DNA of 40,939 bases from an uncultured Roseateles sp. (GCF_945956965.1 NZ_CAMFJS010000034.1:1-40939), one strand, 5' to 3'; numbered from the stretch's first letter, positions 1-9,330 are shown. Program-made: numbers and translations. The notes: generated by a model from the sequence alone, not told the origin.

Positions 1-210
1 TTTTCAACGCTCTCACTTCACGCTACAAAACTGAATTCTCATTCAGCACTGCTTCGATGCCGAAGCAAACTTCCCTGTAGCGAAGCCCTCTACTGTAGCA
101 CAGGATTTTTGAGGTACGCGCAACTTTCGGTGAACTCTTTTACCGAAGAGCACAACGCGCCCGGCCCCGGCCCGCACTGACATGGGATGCAGTACGAGCG
201 CTAGAACGCA
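1..210. other. intergenic left edge, no gene seen
   Basis: No convincing coding frame is visible between the window edge and the tctA stop codon. Two small stem-loops are present. One is at 50-67 (7-bp arms TGCTTCG/CGAAGCA, 4-nt loop) and one at 126-147 (6-bp arms TTCGGT/ACCGAA). Neither is followed by a clear T-run on the minus strand, so a terminator for tctA is possible but not shown. Confidence 0.5.
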
Positions 211-1719
211 TTAATCCTCTTGAAACGCCTCTTCGCGTTTGCTCTTGATGGTCGGGAGCATGACCACCAGGACCATCAGCAAAGCCGCGATCAGCAAGCC
301 CGCGGACAAGGGGCGCGACATGAAGGTGCTCCAGTCACCCCGAGATAGCAACAGCGCACGACGCAAGTTCTCTTCCATCATGGGACCCAAGATGAAGCCA
401 AGCAGCAAAGGCGCCGGCTCACAGCTGAGTTTGTAGAACACATACCCAACCAGCGCAAAGAGCGCTGTCATATAGACATCGAAGCTGTTATTGCTGAGGG
501 TGTAGGTACCGATGCAGCAAAAGACAACGATGGCCGGGAACAGAAAACGGTACGGGACTGTCAGCAGCTTGATCCAGATGCCGATCAGCGGCAGGTTCAA
601 GACAACTAGCATCAAGTTGCCAATCCACATCGACACGATCAGACCCCAGAACAGTTCCGGGTTGCTGGTCATGACTTGCGGGCCTGGCTGAATGCCTTTG
701 ATGGTCATGGCGCCCACCATCAAGGCCATGACCGCATTCGGCGGAATGCCCAGTGTCAACATGGGGATGAAGCTGGTCTGCGCGCCGGCGTTATTGGCGG
801 ACTCGGGGCCGGCCACGCCCTGGATTGCACCTTTGCCAAAAGGGATGCGCGGGCGCTTGACGATCTTCTTTTCCAGTGTGTAGGCAGCGAAGGACGCCAG
901 CAAAGCCCCGCCTCCCGGCAGGACGCCAAGCACCGAGCCCAGGGCCGTCCCTCTGAGCACCGCGGGCCAGGCCTCCTGGAAATCTTGACGGGTAGGCCAA
1001 AGCCCTTTCACGTCATTGGTAAAGACTTCCCGGTCATCCTCCGGCTGCCCGAGATTGGCAATGATCTCGCCAAAGCCAAAGACGCCCATTGCGATCACCA
1101 CGAAGCCGATGCCGTCGGTGAGTTCAGGAATGTCAAAAGAAAAGCGCGGCGTGCCGGAGATCACGTCAGTGTTGATCTGCCCCAGAAGCAAACCCAGCAG
1201 GATCATCGCGATGGCCTTGATCAGCGAACCCGAAGCCAGCACCACTGCGCCCACCAGACCGAGCACCATCAACGAAAAGTACTCCGCCGGCCCAAAGCTC
1301 GAGGCCATCACGATCAAGGGCTGCGAAAAGGCGGCAATGAACAAAGTGCCGATGCAGCCGGCGAAGAATGAGCCCAGGGCCGCAGCCGACAAGGCCGCAC
1401 CCGCCCTGCCCTGCCGCGCCATTTGATAGCCATCGATGGCGGTGACCACCGAGCTGGATTCGCCAGGCACATTGATCAGAATGGCTGTGGTTGACCCACC
1501 GTATTGGGCGCCGTAGTAAATGCCGGCCAGCATGATCAAGGCAGGCGTGGCATCCAGCGCGTAGATGGACGGCAGCAGCATGGCGATGGTGGCGACCGGC
1601 CCCAGGCCTGGCAAGACGCCGATCAAAGTACCCAGTACCGCGCCGCCAAAGGCATAGAGCAGGTTTTGCCAGGTCATTGCGACATGCAGGCCCAGCGCCA
1701 AGTTATCAAACAGTTCCAT
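211..1719 (-). CDS. tctA: tripartite tricarboxylate transporter large permease, TctA family
   Basis: This is the large (about 12-helix) inner-membrane subunit of a TTT-type secondary carrier, which takes up carboxylates delivered by a periplasmic TctC/Bug binding protein. The 502-residue length is normal for TctA. The family signatures are visible: the glycine/proline-rich N-terminal segment GVLPGLGPVATIAML (about residues 34-48), the motif GGSTTAILINVPGE (about 74-87) and a second related glycine-rich segment VLPGGGALLASF in the middle, reflecting the internal duplication of the family. It lies 10 bp downstream of tctB and is surely co-transcribed with it. The substrate cannot be read from sequence. 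No tctC gene is adjacent, so the binding protein must be encoded elsewhere. Family assignment is secure; the substrate is unknown. Confidence 0.95.
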   Translation of the reverse strand: MELFDNLALGLHVAMTWQNLLYAFGGAVLGTLIGVLPGLGPVATIAMLLPSIYALDATPALIMLAGIYYGAQYGGSTTAILINVPGESSSVVTAIDGYQMARQGRAGAALSAAALGSFFAGCIGTLFIAAFSQPLIVMASSFGPAEYFSLMVLGLVGAVVLASGSLIKAIAMILLGLLLGQINTDVISGTPRFSFDIPELTDGIGFVVIAMGVFGFGEIIANLGQPEDDREVFTNDVKGLWPTRQDFQEAWPAVLRGTALGSVLGVLPGGGALLASFAAYTLEKKIVKRPRIPFGKGAIQGVAGPESANNAGAQTSFIPMLTLGIPPNAVMALMVGAMTIKGIQPGPQVMTSNPELFWGLIVSMWIGNLMLVVLNLPLIGIWIKLLTVPYRFLFPAIVVFCCIGTYTLSNNSFDVYMTALFALVGYVFYKLSCEPAPLLLGFILGPMMEENLRRALLLSRGDWSTFMSRPLSAGLLIAALLMVLVVMLPTIKSKREEAFQED

Positions 1720-1729
1720 GCCTAGGCCC

Positions 1730-2194
1730 TCAGCCGCCGAACATCACAGGCCAGACCGGAAGCTGCAGCTTCAAGCCCCAGACGAACAACACCCAGCTCA
1801 TGGCCGTTAGAACCAGACTATTGAGCAAAGCATCTCTCCAGCGGAACTGATTGCCCGCCAGTGCCGACATGGTGATCAATATGGGCAAGGTCAAGATCAG
1901 GCCCAGGCGCGGCAGAGCCAAGCCGAACACGATGATGGCGGCCACGATGATGAGCAGCGGCTTCCAGGCGATCTTGCCGATCGGGTCACCCCCATCAGAT
2001 TCAATGCTCAGCGCCTTGAACAAGACCATGCCGCCCATCAAGGCCAACAACACACCCAGGAAGAATGGGAAATAGGCCGGTCCCGGCTGGGCTGAAGAGC
2101 CAAACTTGTAGCTCATGCTGCCCCAGGCAAAGGCAACGCCGACCAGCACAAAGATCAGCCCCGACCAGAAATCCCGCTGACTTTTGATTTTCAT
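1730..2194 (-). CDS. tctB: tripartite tricarboxylate transporter small permease, TctB family
   Basis: This is the small four-helix membrane subunit of the TTT carrier and partner of the TctA protein encoded immediately downstream. From the chosen start (MKIKSQRDFWSGLIF) it is 154 residues, usual for TctB. The N-terminal RDFWSGLIFVLVGVAF and later GPAYFPFFLGVLLALMG segments are typical of the family (DUF1468/TctB). The open frame continues 25 codons upstream, but the ATG at 2194 is preceded by GGAAGCG at a good distance and begins directly before the first helix, so it is preferred. The gene follows the GspE-like gene by about 90 bp; whether it has its own promoter there is not clear. Confidence 0.92.
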   Translation of the reverse strand: MKIKSQRDFWSGLIFVLVGVAFAWGSMSYKFGSSAQPGPAYFPFFLGVLLALMGGMVLFKALSIESDGGDPIGKIAWKPLLIIVAAIIVFGLALPRLGLILTLPILITMSALAGNQFRWRDALLNSLVLTAMSWVLFVWGLKLQLPVWPVMFGG

Positions 2195-2285
2195 TTTTTC
2201 GCTTCCATTCCTCGAACATGCGGCGCCGATGAAGCGGCTCACACCCCGCCAGGCAAAACCTGACCCCAAGACGAAAGATCAGGGC

Positions 2286-4076
2286 TCAAGTCTGCCACTG
2301 CGGCGTGCTGCGCAAGATCTCTTCCAGCGTTGTAGCCCCCTCAGCCACCTTCATGGCCCCTGCCAGGCGCAGCGGCCGCAGCCCCTCCTGCATGGCCTGA
2401 CGGCGCAGCGCTGAAATATCTGCGACGGGATGCAGATGCGCCTTGACGGACTCACCAATGGTCAGCAACTCGTACAGGCCAGCACGCCCCCGGTACCCGG
2501 TATGGCGGCATTCCAGGCAACCCACCGGCTTGTACGGCTTCACGCCGCCATTCATGCGCCAGTGTTTGAGCATCTCGTTCAAGGTGTCGCGCGTCACTGC
2601 CGGATCGGGCACCTTGCAATGCGGGCAGAGGGTGCGCACCAGTCGCTGGGCCAGCACGCCAATCACGGTGGCGCTGATCAGATAAGAAGGTACGCCCAAA
2701 TCGGTCAGGCGGGTGATGGCCGACGCCGCATCATTGGTGTGCAGGGTTGAAAACACCAGATGGCCCGTCAAGGCAGCCTGAATCGCCATCTCGGCCGTGG
2801 CCAAGTCGCGGATTTCGCCCACCATGATGATGTCGGGGTCCTGGCGCATCAGTGCCCGTAGGCCTTCGGCAAAGCCCAGATCCAGCGCGCTTTGCACCTG
2901 GGTCTGGTTGAAGGCCGGCTCGATCATCTCGATCGGGTCTTCGATGGTGCAGACATTGACCTCTTCGGTGGCCAGGCGTTTGAGCGTGGAATACAGGGTG
3001 GTGGTCTTGCCGCTGCCGGTGGGGCCGGTCACCAGAATGATGCCGTGCGGCTGCGTCACCAGCTTTTCCCAGCGCTCGTTGTCATGGCTAGAAAAACCCA
3101 GCTTGGCCAGATCCTTGACCGCAGTGTCAGGGTCAAAAATCCGCATCACCATCTTTTCACCGAAGGCGGTGGGCAGCGTGGACAGGCGCATTTCCACCTC
3201 ATCCCCGGCCGGATTGCGGGTCTTGATGCGGCCATCCAGCGGCCGGCGGCGCTCAACCACGTCCATGCGACCCAGCAGCTTGATGCGCGAGGTCATGGCG
3301 CTCATCACCGTCGGCGGCAACTGGTAAACGGTGTGCAGCACGCCGTCGATACGAAAGCGAATCACGCCCATATCGCGGCGCGGCTCCAAGTGGATATCGC
3401 TGGCGCGCTGATCAAAAGCGTACTGCCAGAGCCAATCCACCACCTGGACCACGCCTTGGTCATTGGCGTCTAACTGTTTATTGCTGCGGCCCAGCTCCAC
3501 CAATTGCTCGAAGCTGGCGGCCTGGCTGGACTCGCCCGCCTTGGCCGCCGCCCGCACGGACCGAGCCAGGGTGAAAAACTCGGTCGTGTAACGCGCAATC
3601 TCCAGCGGGTTGGCCACAACGCGCTTGATCGGCTTGCGCATATGCGATTCGATCTGCGCAACCCAAGATGTATCAAAGGGCTCAGACGTCGCAATCGTCA
3701 CATCGAGCAAGCCGACCTGCACCGGCAAGCAGCGCTTGGCCTCGGCATAACCCACCGACATCACATCGCTGACCCGGCCGACTTCCACCTTCAGCGGGTC
3801 AATGCGCAGATAGGGCAGCTTGGCGCGGCCGGCCACCCATTCGGTCAGCGCATCGACATCCAAGGTCTTGCCATTGCTGAGTCGGGTCAAGCCGGCATGC
3901 CCCAGGCGCACCAAGGGATGCAAGGAACTGTCCCCCGCCGCAAAGCGCGACTGGGTGCGCAGCACCTGAGGCTCGTCGATCAAGCCATCTTCCAACAGCC
4001 AGTGCAACATCGCCCGCCAGTCCAGCCGGCCTTCGAGCGGGCTGGCTTTGGGTGCGGAGGTGGCTTTCACGCTCAT
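2286..4076 (-). CDS. GspE/PilB-type secretion or pilus assembly ATPase
   Basis: The product is a cytoplasmic hexameric ATPase of the GspE/PulE/PilB family, which powers type II secretion or type IV pilus assembly. The 596-residue protein has an N-terminal GspE-N (MshEN-like) region (about 60-180), the Walker A motif GPTGSGKTTT, an Asp box, Walker B with IIMVGEIRD, the His box and a C-terminal zinc-binding tetracysteine element (CPHC then CLEC). The ATG at 4076 overlaps the stop codon of the upstream gene (ATGA), which supports this start over an in-frame one 22 codons earlier. No other secretin, pseudopilin or platform gene lies nearby, so it is an orphan within this window. It could serve a T2SS or type IV pilus whose other genes are elsewhere; sequence alone does not separate GspE from PilB. 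Confidence 0.9.
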   Translation of the reverse strand: MSVKATSAPKASPLEGRLDWRAMLHWLLEDGLIDEPQVLRTQSRFAAGDSSLHPLVRLGHAGLTRLSNGKTLDVDALTEWVAGRAKLPYLRIDPLKVEVGRVSDVMSVGYAEAKRCLPVQVGLLDVTIATSEPFDTSWVAQIESHMRKPIKRVVANPLEIARYTTEFFTLARSVRAAAKAGESSQAASFEQLVELGRSNKQLDANDQGVVQVVDWLWQYAFDQRASDIHLEPRRDMGVIRFRIDGVLHTVYQLPPTVMSAMTSRIKLLGRMDVVERRRPLDGRIKTRNPAGDEVEMRLSTLPTAFGEKMVMRIFDPDTAVKDLAKLGFSSHDNERWEKLVTQPHGIILVTGPTGSGKTTTLYSTLKRLATEEVNVCTIEDPIEMIEPAFNQTQVQSALDLGFAEGLRALMRQDPDIIMVGEIRDLATAEMAIQAALTGHLVFSTLHTNDAASAITRLTDLGVPSYLISATVIGVLAQRLVRTLCPHCKVPDPAVTRDTLNEMLKHWRMNGGVKPYKPVGCLECRHTGYRGRAGLYELLTIGESVKAHLHPVADISALRRQAMQEGLRPLRLAGAMKVAEGATTLEEILRSTPQWQT

Positions 4077-4885
4077 GTTGTGGACTCGGCTTGCAGCTGT
4101 TGGATGATGTTCAAGGGCAAAGGCCGCACCAGGCGCAACCACTTCCGCGCCGGCAGGCTGAACTGCGACTCGATATTAGCCGCTCTGAGTTCCAGTTCTT
4201 CGCGATCCGGCACCGCCACACCTCGCGCCGCCACCACGATGGTGTTGCCCTCCTTGGTCGGCGCCAAACTCCACACCTGATCGGAGCCGAACACCTTGGC
4301 GATGCGCAGGGCGCTGCGGGTGAAGCTGGCATCGCGGCCGAACAGATTGACCGTCATCAGCCCGCCCTCGCTCAGCAAATCACGGCAATGGGCATAGAAC
4401 GCTTCATCATCCAGCACCGGCGAGGCAGCGTCGTGATCGTAGAGATCGATATTGAGCACATCGGCCGTGCCGGCTTGCTGGGGCTCGGCCACCCAGCAGG
4501 CGGCGTCGGCATTGATCACCGTGAGCTTGGCATCGTCCTCGGGCAAATGAAACCAGGCCCGGCAGGCGCTGATCACGGTCGGGTTGATTTCCACCGCCGT
4601 GGTGCGCATGCGCAGCATCTTGTGGCAAAAACGCGTGATGGCCGCGGCACCCAGGCCCAGTTGCACGGCATGACCCTCGCGCAGCTGCGCAGATTCGCGC
4701 CACAGCATCCACACCATCATGCGCTGGATGTATTCCAGTTCCAGCTGCTGCGGCTTGCGAATCCGCATGGCGCCCTGCACCCAGATGCTGTCCAGATGCA
4801 AAAAGCGCACGCCATCAAATTCCGACAGGGTGGCGGGCGCCCACACGGGTTTGGCGCCGCTCTTGTTTTTCTTATTGCTGATCAT
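4073..4885 (-). CDS. spermidine synthase-like (class I methyltransferase fold) protein
   Basis: This 270-residue protein resembles polyamine aminopropyltransferases. It has a glycine-rich nucleoside-binding segment (VQLGLGAAAITRFCHKML), the acidic end of strand 2 (TTAVEINPTVI) and an acidic segment DVLNIDLYDHDAASPV where aminopropyltransferases carry their catalytic Asp. Many bacterial proteins of this type are annotated as spermidine synthase without biochemical proof, and no S-adenosylmethionine decarboxylase gene is nearby, so a different transfer reaction is possible. The start ATG at 4885 follows GGAGTGAC, an excellent ribosome-binding site, and lies one base from the stop of the upstream glycosylase gene. 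Its stop overlaps the start of the GspE-like gene by 4 bp, so the three genes are translationally coupled. Confidence 0.8.
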   Translation of the reverse strand: MISNKKNKSGAKPVWAPATLSEFDGVRFLHLDSIWVQGAMRIRKPQQLELEYIQRMMVWMLWRESAQLREGHAVQLGLGAAAITRFCHKMLRMRTTAVEINPTVISACRAWFHLPEDDAKLTVINADAACWVAEPQQAGTADVLNIDLYDHDAASPVLDDEAFYAHCRDLLSEGGLMTVNLFGRDASFTRSALRIAKVFGSDQVWSLAPTKEGNTIVVAARGVAVPDREELELRAANIESQFSLPARKWLRLVRPLPLNIIQQLQAESTT

Positions 4886-4886
4886 G

Positions 4887-5471
4887 TCACTCCAAAAGGC
4901 CATGGCGCTCAAACACCTCTCGCCAGGCCGCCAATTTGCGTTCCATCGTCCAGCTGGCATTGGCCGGGCTGGTAGACGGCAGTTGATAGACGGGCAGGCC
5001 CAAGCTTGCGGTGATGCGTTTGTGCCGGGCCGATTCCCCGCCATTGTGGGCGATCGCCTGCAGCAGCGGCATCTTTGCGGCCAAGCCGAGCAAATCATTG
5101 GGCTGGGCGGCCTGTATCGCTGCGTCCAGGCTCCCCTGGCGCTCACACGAGGCATAGACATCCCAGATGGCCAAGCCGCGCTGGCGCGCTATATCGAGAC
5201 GCTGTTCATAGGGCAGCGGCCGCAAATCCTGCTGCCACAAGGCCGACAAAATCGGCCAGAACTGATTGCGCGGATGGCCGTAATAGGCCTGCGCGGCCAG
5301 CGAAGCCACGCTGGGGAAGCTACCCAAGACCAGCAACTTCGCGCGCTCGGACCAGACCGGGGCCAAACCCTGCAGACGGGCGGCATCATGCCCTGGGCCT
5401 GATCCGGCTTGGGAAAGCTCCGCCGCGGCCCCAATAGCATCGGGAATAGACATCGAACGCTTGCTCGTCAT
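4887..5471 (-). CDS. DNA-deoxyinosine (hypoxanthine) glycosylase, UDG family 6
   Basis: The product is a DNA repair glycosylase that removes hypoxanthine formed by adenine deamination. The 194-residue protein shows the family-6 uracil-DNA-glycosylase-fold signatures: LGSFPS (about residues 49-54), the motif YYGHPRNQFW (about 63-72), whose Asn is the family's key catalytic residue, and a C-terminal LPSTSPAN motif equivalent to the minor-groove loop. The chosen ATG (5471, MTSKRS) lies just inside the tatD stop codon region (5476); an alternative ATG at 5453 (MSIPDA) is equally possible since neither has a strong ribosome-binding site. It sits between tatD (a 3'-5' DNase/DNA-quality nuclease family) and the spermidine-synthase-like gene in one compact minus-strand operon. 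Confidence 0.85.
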   Translation of the reverse strand: MTSKRSMSIPDAIGAAAELSQAGSGPGHDAARLQGLAPVWSERAKLLVLGSFPSVASLAAQAYYGHPRNQFWPILSALWQQDLRPLPYEQRLDIARQRGLAIWDVYASCERQGSLDAAIQAAQPNDLLGLAAKMPLLQAIAHNGGESARHKRITASLGLPVYQLPSTSPANASWTMERKLAAWREVFERHGLLE

Positions 5472-5475
5472 CGTC

Positions 5476-6294
5476 TCAAGCGATGGTTGCCGCCAGCTTG
5501 GGCAGGGCCGCACAGGCATTGGCGCTGGTGATGGCGGCGGTTTGCGCCAAGGTCCAGCCGCGCAAATCGGCCAGGCTGGCGGCAATGCGTGGCAGCTCGG
5601 CCGGCTCGTTGCGCCCAGTCACAGCGCCCTGCTCCCGCTCGGCGGCGGTCTTGTAAAGCCAATGCGGGGGAATATCGGGCGCGTCGGTTTCCAGCACCAG
5701 GGCCGACTCGGGCAGGCTTTGGGCCAGGCGACGAATCTGCTGGGCACGATCAAAAGTCAGCGTGCCGCCAAAGCCCAGCTTGAAACCCAGATCCACAAAA
5801 TGCTGAGCCTGCTGGGCGCTGCCGTTGAAGGCGTGGGCAATGCCGCCCGGCACCGGCTGCCGCCGCAAACCCGCGAGCAGCTGATCCGCACTGCGCCGCA
5901 CATGCAGCAGCACGGGCAAACGGTGGCGACCGGCCAGCTTGAGCTGCTCGGTGTAGAAAAAGCTCTGCCGGGCGGCATCCAGGCCGGGCACAAAGAAGTC
6001 CAGGCCGATCTCGCCCACCGCGACCAGGCGCGGGTCATCGCCGTAGCGACCCAGCAACTCGTCCAGCAGGGTCAGGTCTTGCTCGCGGGCCTGCGGCGTG
6101 TAGAGCGGGTGGATGCCCAGCGCATAGCTCAGGCCATGCGCATGGGCCAACTCCCGCATCGTGTCGAAATTGAAGGCCGCCACGGCGGGCAGGACCAGCT
6201 GCCCCAGGCCGGCGGCGCGCGCCCGCTGCAGCACCGCGCTGCGGTCGGCATCAAACTCCGGCGCGTCGAGGTGACAGTGGCTGTCGATCCACAT
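5476..6294 (-). CDS. tatD: TatD-family metal-dependent hydrolase
   Basis: This is a TIM-barrel metal hydrolase of the TatD DNase family, linked in other bacteria to 3'-5' exonuclease activity and DNA repair. The protein is 272 residues from MWIDSHCHLD, the usual N-terminus of the family, which carries the HxH metal ligands. Further ligands are in GEIGLDFF (Glu), PVLLHVRRS (His) and VLETDAPDIPP (Asp), and a His lies in GGIAHAFNGS. An ATG six codons upstream (6312) is an alternative start. The gene starts about 35 bases downstream of the purU stop and ends a few bases from the glycosylase start. The exact member (TatD, YcfH or YjjV type) cannot be fixed from sequence alone. Confidence 0.88.
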   Translation of the reverse strand: MWIDSHCHLDAPEFDADRSAVLQRARAAGLGQLVLPAVAAFNFDTMRELAHAHGLSYALGIHPLYTPQAREQDLTLLDELLGRYGDDPRLVAVGEIGLDFFVPGLDAARQSFFYTEQLKLAGRHRLPVLLHVRRSADQLLAGLRRQPVPGGIAHAFNGSAQQAQHFVDLGFKLGFGGTLTFDRAQQIRRLAQSLPESALVLETDAPDIPPHWLYKTAAEREQGAVTGRNEPAELPRIAASLADLRGWTLAQTAAITSANACAALPKLAATIA

Positions 6295-6329
6295 GCCGGC
6301 TGGATGCTGCATGCCTGAAGCGTCAGCGG

Positions 6330-7208
6330 TCAGCGGAAGACCACTGTGCGGTTGCCATTCATCAGCACCCGATGTTCGGCATGCCATTGAATCGCCCGCG
6401 CCAGGGTCACGCATTCCACATCGCGGCCAATCGCCACCAGTTGCTCGGGCGCCAGGCTGTGGTCAATGCGGGCCACTTCCTGCTCGATGATGGGGCCTTC
6501 GTCCAGATGCGAGGTGACGTAATGCGCCGTAGCGCCGATCAGCTTGACGCCGCGTTCATGCGCCTGGTGATAGGGCTTGGCGCCCTTGAAGCTGGGCAGA
6601 AAGCTGTGGTGGATATTGATGGCCCGGCCGGATAAATCGCGGCAGAACTCGGGCGAGAGAATTTGCATATAGCGCGCCAGCACCACCAGGTCGATGTCGT
6701 TATCAGCCATCACCTCGCGGATCTTGCCCTCCTGAGCCTGCTTTTGCTCCTCCGTCGCGCCCAGCAAGGGGAAGTGATGGAAAGGAATATTGTGCGAGGC
6801 GGCCAGCTGATAGAACTCGCGGTGGTTGGAGACGATGGCCGGGATCTCGATCGGCAAATGCCCGGTTTGCACCCGGAACAGCAAATCGTTCAGGCAATGG
6901 CCCAGCTTAGACACCAGCAAGAGCACCCGCGTCTTGACCTGCGTGTCCACTAGCTCCCAGTCCATTTGCAAGCCGGCAGCCAGGGGCGCGAAGGCTTCGC
7001 GCAAGCGCTCTTGCTCGGCACCGGCGGCGCACTCAAACTCGATGCGCATGAAAAAGCGCTGGTGATCGGCGTCGCCATGTTGAGCCGAGGTCAAGATATT
7101 GCCGCCATGCTGCAGCAAAAATCCGGTGACGGTGTGGACGATGCCCGCCTTGTCGGGGCAGCTCAGTTTGAGGATGAAACGCTTGGCGCTGCGAGGACTG
7201 TTGCTCAT
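6330..7208 (-). CDS. purU: formyltetrahydrofolate deformylase
   Basis: The enzyme hydrolyses 10-formyltetrahydrofolate to formate and tetrahydrofolate, balancing one-carbon pools and feeding formate to PurT. At 292 residues it has the usual two-domain layout. An N-terminal ACT domain (about 10-90, beginning FILKLSCPDKAGIVHTVTGF) is followed by a formyltransferase-fold catalytic domain with AIVSNHREF, the active-site segment INIHHSFLPSFKGAKPYH (about 230-247) and the ATAHYVTSHLDEGPIIEQ segment bearing the catalytic Asp. The start follows the family N-terminus MSNSPRSAKRFIL. It sits in the long minus-strand run between lolD and tatD, 34 bp from lolD. Confidence 0.96.
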   Translation of the reverse strand: MSNSPRSAKRFILKLSCPDKAGIVHTVTGFLLQHGGNILTSAQHGDADHQRFFMRIEFECAAGAEQERLREAFAPLAAGLQMDWELVDTQVKTRVLLLVSKLGHCLNDLLFRVQTGHLPIEIPAIVSNHREFYQLAASHNIPFHHFPLLGATEEQKQAQEGKIREVMADNDIDLVVLARYMQILSPEFCRDLSGRAINIHHSFLPSFKGAKPYHQAHERGVKLIGATAHYVTSHLDEGPIIEQEVARIDHSLAPEQLVAIGRDVECVTLARAIQWHAEHRVLMNGNRTVVFR

Positions 7209-7242
7209 CGATGACTTCTCTAATTCTTCAATTCTTGAATAC

Positions 7243-7944
7243 TCAGGCTGCTACAGCAGCGGCTTGTTGAACATGGCCACCCACCAGATTCAGCTGGGCC
7301 TGGCACTGTGCCGCCAGGCTCTGGTCGTGGGTCACCATCACAAAGGCTGTGCCTTGCTCTCGCGCCGTGGCCAGCATCAGCTCGAACACGGCTTGCGAGG
7401 TGTTGCGATCCAGATTGCCGGTGGGCTCATCCGCAAGCACACAAGCCGGTTGCGTGACCAAGGCGCGTGCAATGGCCACCCGCTGGCGCTCACCGCCCGA
7501 TAACTCGGCGGGCCGGTGCTTCAGGCGCGCGGCCAGGCCAACGCGGCTCAACATCGCCGTAGCACGCTCACGCGCCTGGGCTTGCGGCATGCGGCGGATG
7601 CGCAGCGGCATGGCCACATTGTCCAGCGCGCTGAACTCGGGCAAGAGGTGATGAAACTGGTAGACAAAGCCGAGATGCTGGTTGCGCCAGTCGCCACGCG
7701 CGCTCTCGCTGAGCTGGCTCAGGTCCTGCCCCAGCAGGCTGACGCGGCCGGCCGAGGGCTTGTCCAGCCCACCCAGCAAATGCAGCAAGGTGGACTTTCC
7801 GGAACCGGAGGCACCGACGATGGCCAGGGTCTGGCCGCGAAACACCGTCACGTCCACGCCGGCCAGCACGCGCACGTCCAACTCGCCTTCCTTGAAGCGG
7901 CGCTCCAGGCCCAGGCCTTGCAAAACAATCTGGGCTTCACTCAT
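7243..7944 (-). CDS. lolD: lipoprotein-releasing ABC transporter ATPase LolD
   Basis: This is the ATP-binding subunit of the LolCDE complex, which extracts mature lipoproteins from the inner membrane and hands them to LolA. The 233-residue protein has Walker [10 protein letters not shown] (about residues 42-50), the Q-loop region [12 protein letters not shown], the ABC signature [15 protein letters not shown], Walker [12 protein letters not shown] and the switch His in VMVTHDQ. The FHHLLPEF segment after the Q-loop is typical of LolD as opposed to MacB or FtsE. Its start overlaps the end of the permease gene by 8 bp, confirming co-translation. Confidence 0.95.
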   Translation of the reverse strand: MSEAQIVLQGLGLERRFKEGELDVRVLAGVDVTVFRGQTLAIVGASGSGKSTLLHLLGGLDKPSAGRVSLLGQDLSQLSESARGDWRNQHLGFVYQFHHLLPEFSALDNVAMPLRIRRMPQAQARERATAMLSRVGLAARLKHRPAELSGGERQRVAIARALVTQPACVLADEPTGNLDRNTSQAVFELMLATAREQGTAFVMVTHDQSLAAQCQAQLNLVGGHVQQAAAVAA

Positions 7945-9193
7945 AACGCAGCGCCTCGGCGGGTTGCACGCGGCTGGCGCGCCAGCTCGGGTAAATGGTG
8001 GCCAGGAAGGCCAGGATCAGCGAGGTGATGACGATGGGCCAGATGTCGGCGCTTTGCGGGTCGCTGGGCATCTTGTTGATCAGATAGATGCTGCCCGGCA
8101 GGAAGCTGGTGTTGAGCACCCGCTCGATGAAGGGCACGATCACATCGATATTGAAGGCCACCAAAAGCCCCAGGCCAACGCCTGAAAGCGTACCGATCAC
8201 GCCGGAGGTAGCGCCTTGCACCATGAAGATGCCCATGATGGAGCGCGGGCTGGCACCCAGGGTACGCAGAATCGCGATATCGGCCTGCTTATCGGTCACC
8301 GTCATCACCAGGGTGGAGACCAGATTGAAGGCCGCCACCGCGACGATCAGGGTCAGGATGATGCCCATCATGCGCTTCTCGACCTGCACCGCGTCATACC
8401 AATTGGCATTGCTGCGGGTCCAGTCACGCACCCGGATCTCCGGGCCCATGCTGCGCATCAACTCATTGCCGACCTCGCGGGCCTTGTAAACGTCTTTCAA
8501 TTTCAGCTGCACGCCGGACGGGCCGGTGACGCGGAACAGCTTGGCGGCGTCGGCCACATGAATCAGGGCCATGCCGCTGTCGTACTCGTAATGCCCGGCA
8601 TTGAAAGTGCCCACCAAGGTGAACTGCTTCATGCGCGGCACGGTGCCGGCGGGCGAGACATCGCCGCTGGGCGAGACCACCGTGACCTTGTCGCCGACCC
8701 GTAGCCCTAAGCTGCGCGCCAACTCCGCCCCCAGCACGATGTGCCAGGCGCCCGGTGTCAATTGCGCCAGGGGGCCGTCCTTGAGTTGGGCAGCCAAAGG
8801 CGTGACATGACTCTCCGCCTCGGGCTCGATGCCGCGCACGATGGCGCCGCGCATCTCGTCGCCGCGCGCCACCAGCACCTGCGAGGCGATGAAGGGCGCT
8901 GCCGCCTGCACGGCCGGGTTCTCGGCCGCCTTGGCCGCCGTGGCTTGCCAGTCGGGCAAGGCGTCGCCGTTGTAGCTCATCAGCTCCACATGGGCGATCA
9001 CCGACAACATGCGGTCGCGCACTTCCTTCTGGAAGCCATTCATCACCGACAAAACGATGATCAGCGCCGCCACGCCCAGCGCGATCCCCAGCACCGACAC
9101 GCCGGAGATAAAAGAGATGAAGCGGTTGCGCCGCCCACCACGTCCGGCGCGGGTGTAGCGCCAGCCAATCTGCAATTCATAAGGCCAATTCAT
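7937..9193 (-). CDS. lolC: lipoprotein-releasing ABC transporter permease, LolC/LolE family
   Basis: This is the inner-membrane permease of the lipoprotein release machine, partner of LolD. The 418-residue protein starts [17 protein letters not shown], has one N-terminal helix ([26 protein letters not shown]), a large periplasmic domain and three C-terminal helices of the FtsX fold ending in the conserved [21 protein letters not shown]. Only one LolC/E-type gene is seen here; it probably acts as a homodimer or with a partner encoded elsewhere. An ATG three codons upstream (9202) is possible, but neither start has a strong ribosome-binding site; 9193 matches the usual family N-terminus. Confidence 0.93.
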   Translation of the reverse strand: MNWPYELQIGWRYTRAGRGGRRNRFISFISGVSVLGIALGVAALIIVLSVMNGFQKEVRDRMLSVIAHVELMSYNGDALPDWQATAAKAAENPAVQAAAPFIASQVLVARGDEMRGAIVRGIEPEAESHVTPLAAQLKDGPLAQLTPGAWHIVLGAELARSLGLRVGDKVTVVSPSGDVSPAGTVPRMKQFTLVGTFNAGHYEYDSGMALIHVADAAKLFRVTGPSGVQLKLKDVYKAREVGNELMRSMGPEIRVRDWTRSNANWYDAVQVEKRMMGIILTLIVAVAAFNLVSTLVMTVTDKQADIAILRTLGASPRSIMGIFMVQGATSGVIGTLSGVGLGLLVAFNIDVIVPFIERVLNTSFLPGSIYLINKMPSDPQSADIWPIVITSLILAFLATIYPSWRASRVQPAEALRYE

Positions 9194-9274
9194 GCCCGGC
9201 ATGCTAACTGAGGCAAGCCAGACGCCTCCCCAGGGCGAAGCGCCTCAGCGACAAGCCGCACTTCAAAAGGCAAG

Positions 9275-9309
9275 AAAAAAGCCCGCGCGGCGATGCGCCG
9301 GGCGGGCTT
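9275..9309 (-). terminator. Rho-independent terminator after the PEP-CTERM gene
   Basis: On the minus strand an AAGCCCGC/GCGGGCTT stem (arms 9279-9286 and 9302-9309, with a GC-rich interior) is followed directly by six T residues (A-run at 9275-9280 on the plus strand). It lies 22 bases past the PEP-CTERM stop codon and before the lipoprotein-release operon, so it separates the two transcripts. Confidence 0.88.
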
Positions 9310-9330
9310 GATGTGTGGACAGCTGAAAAC

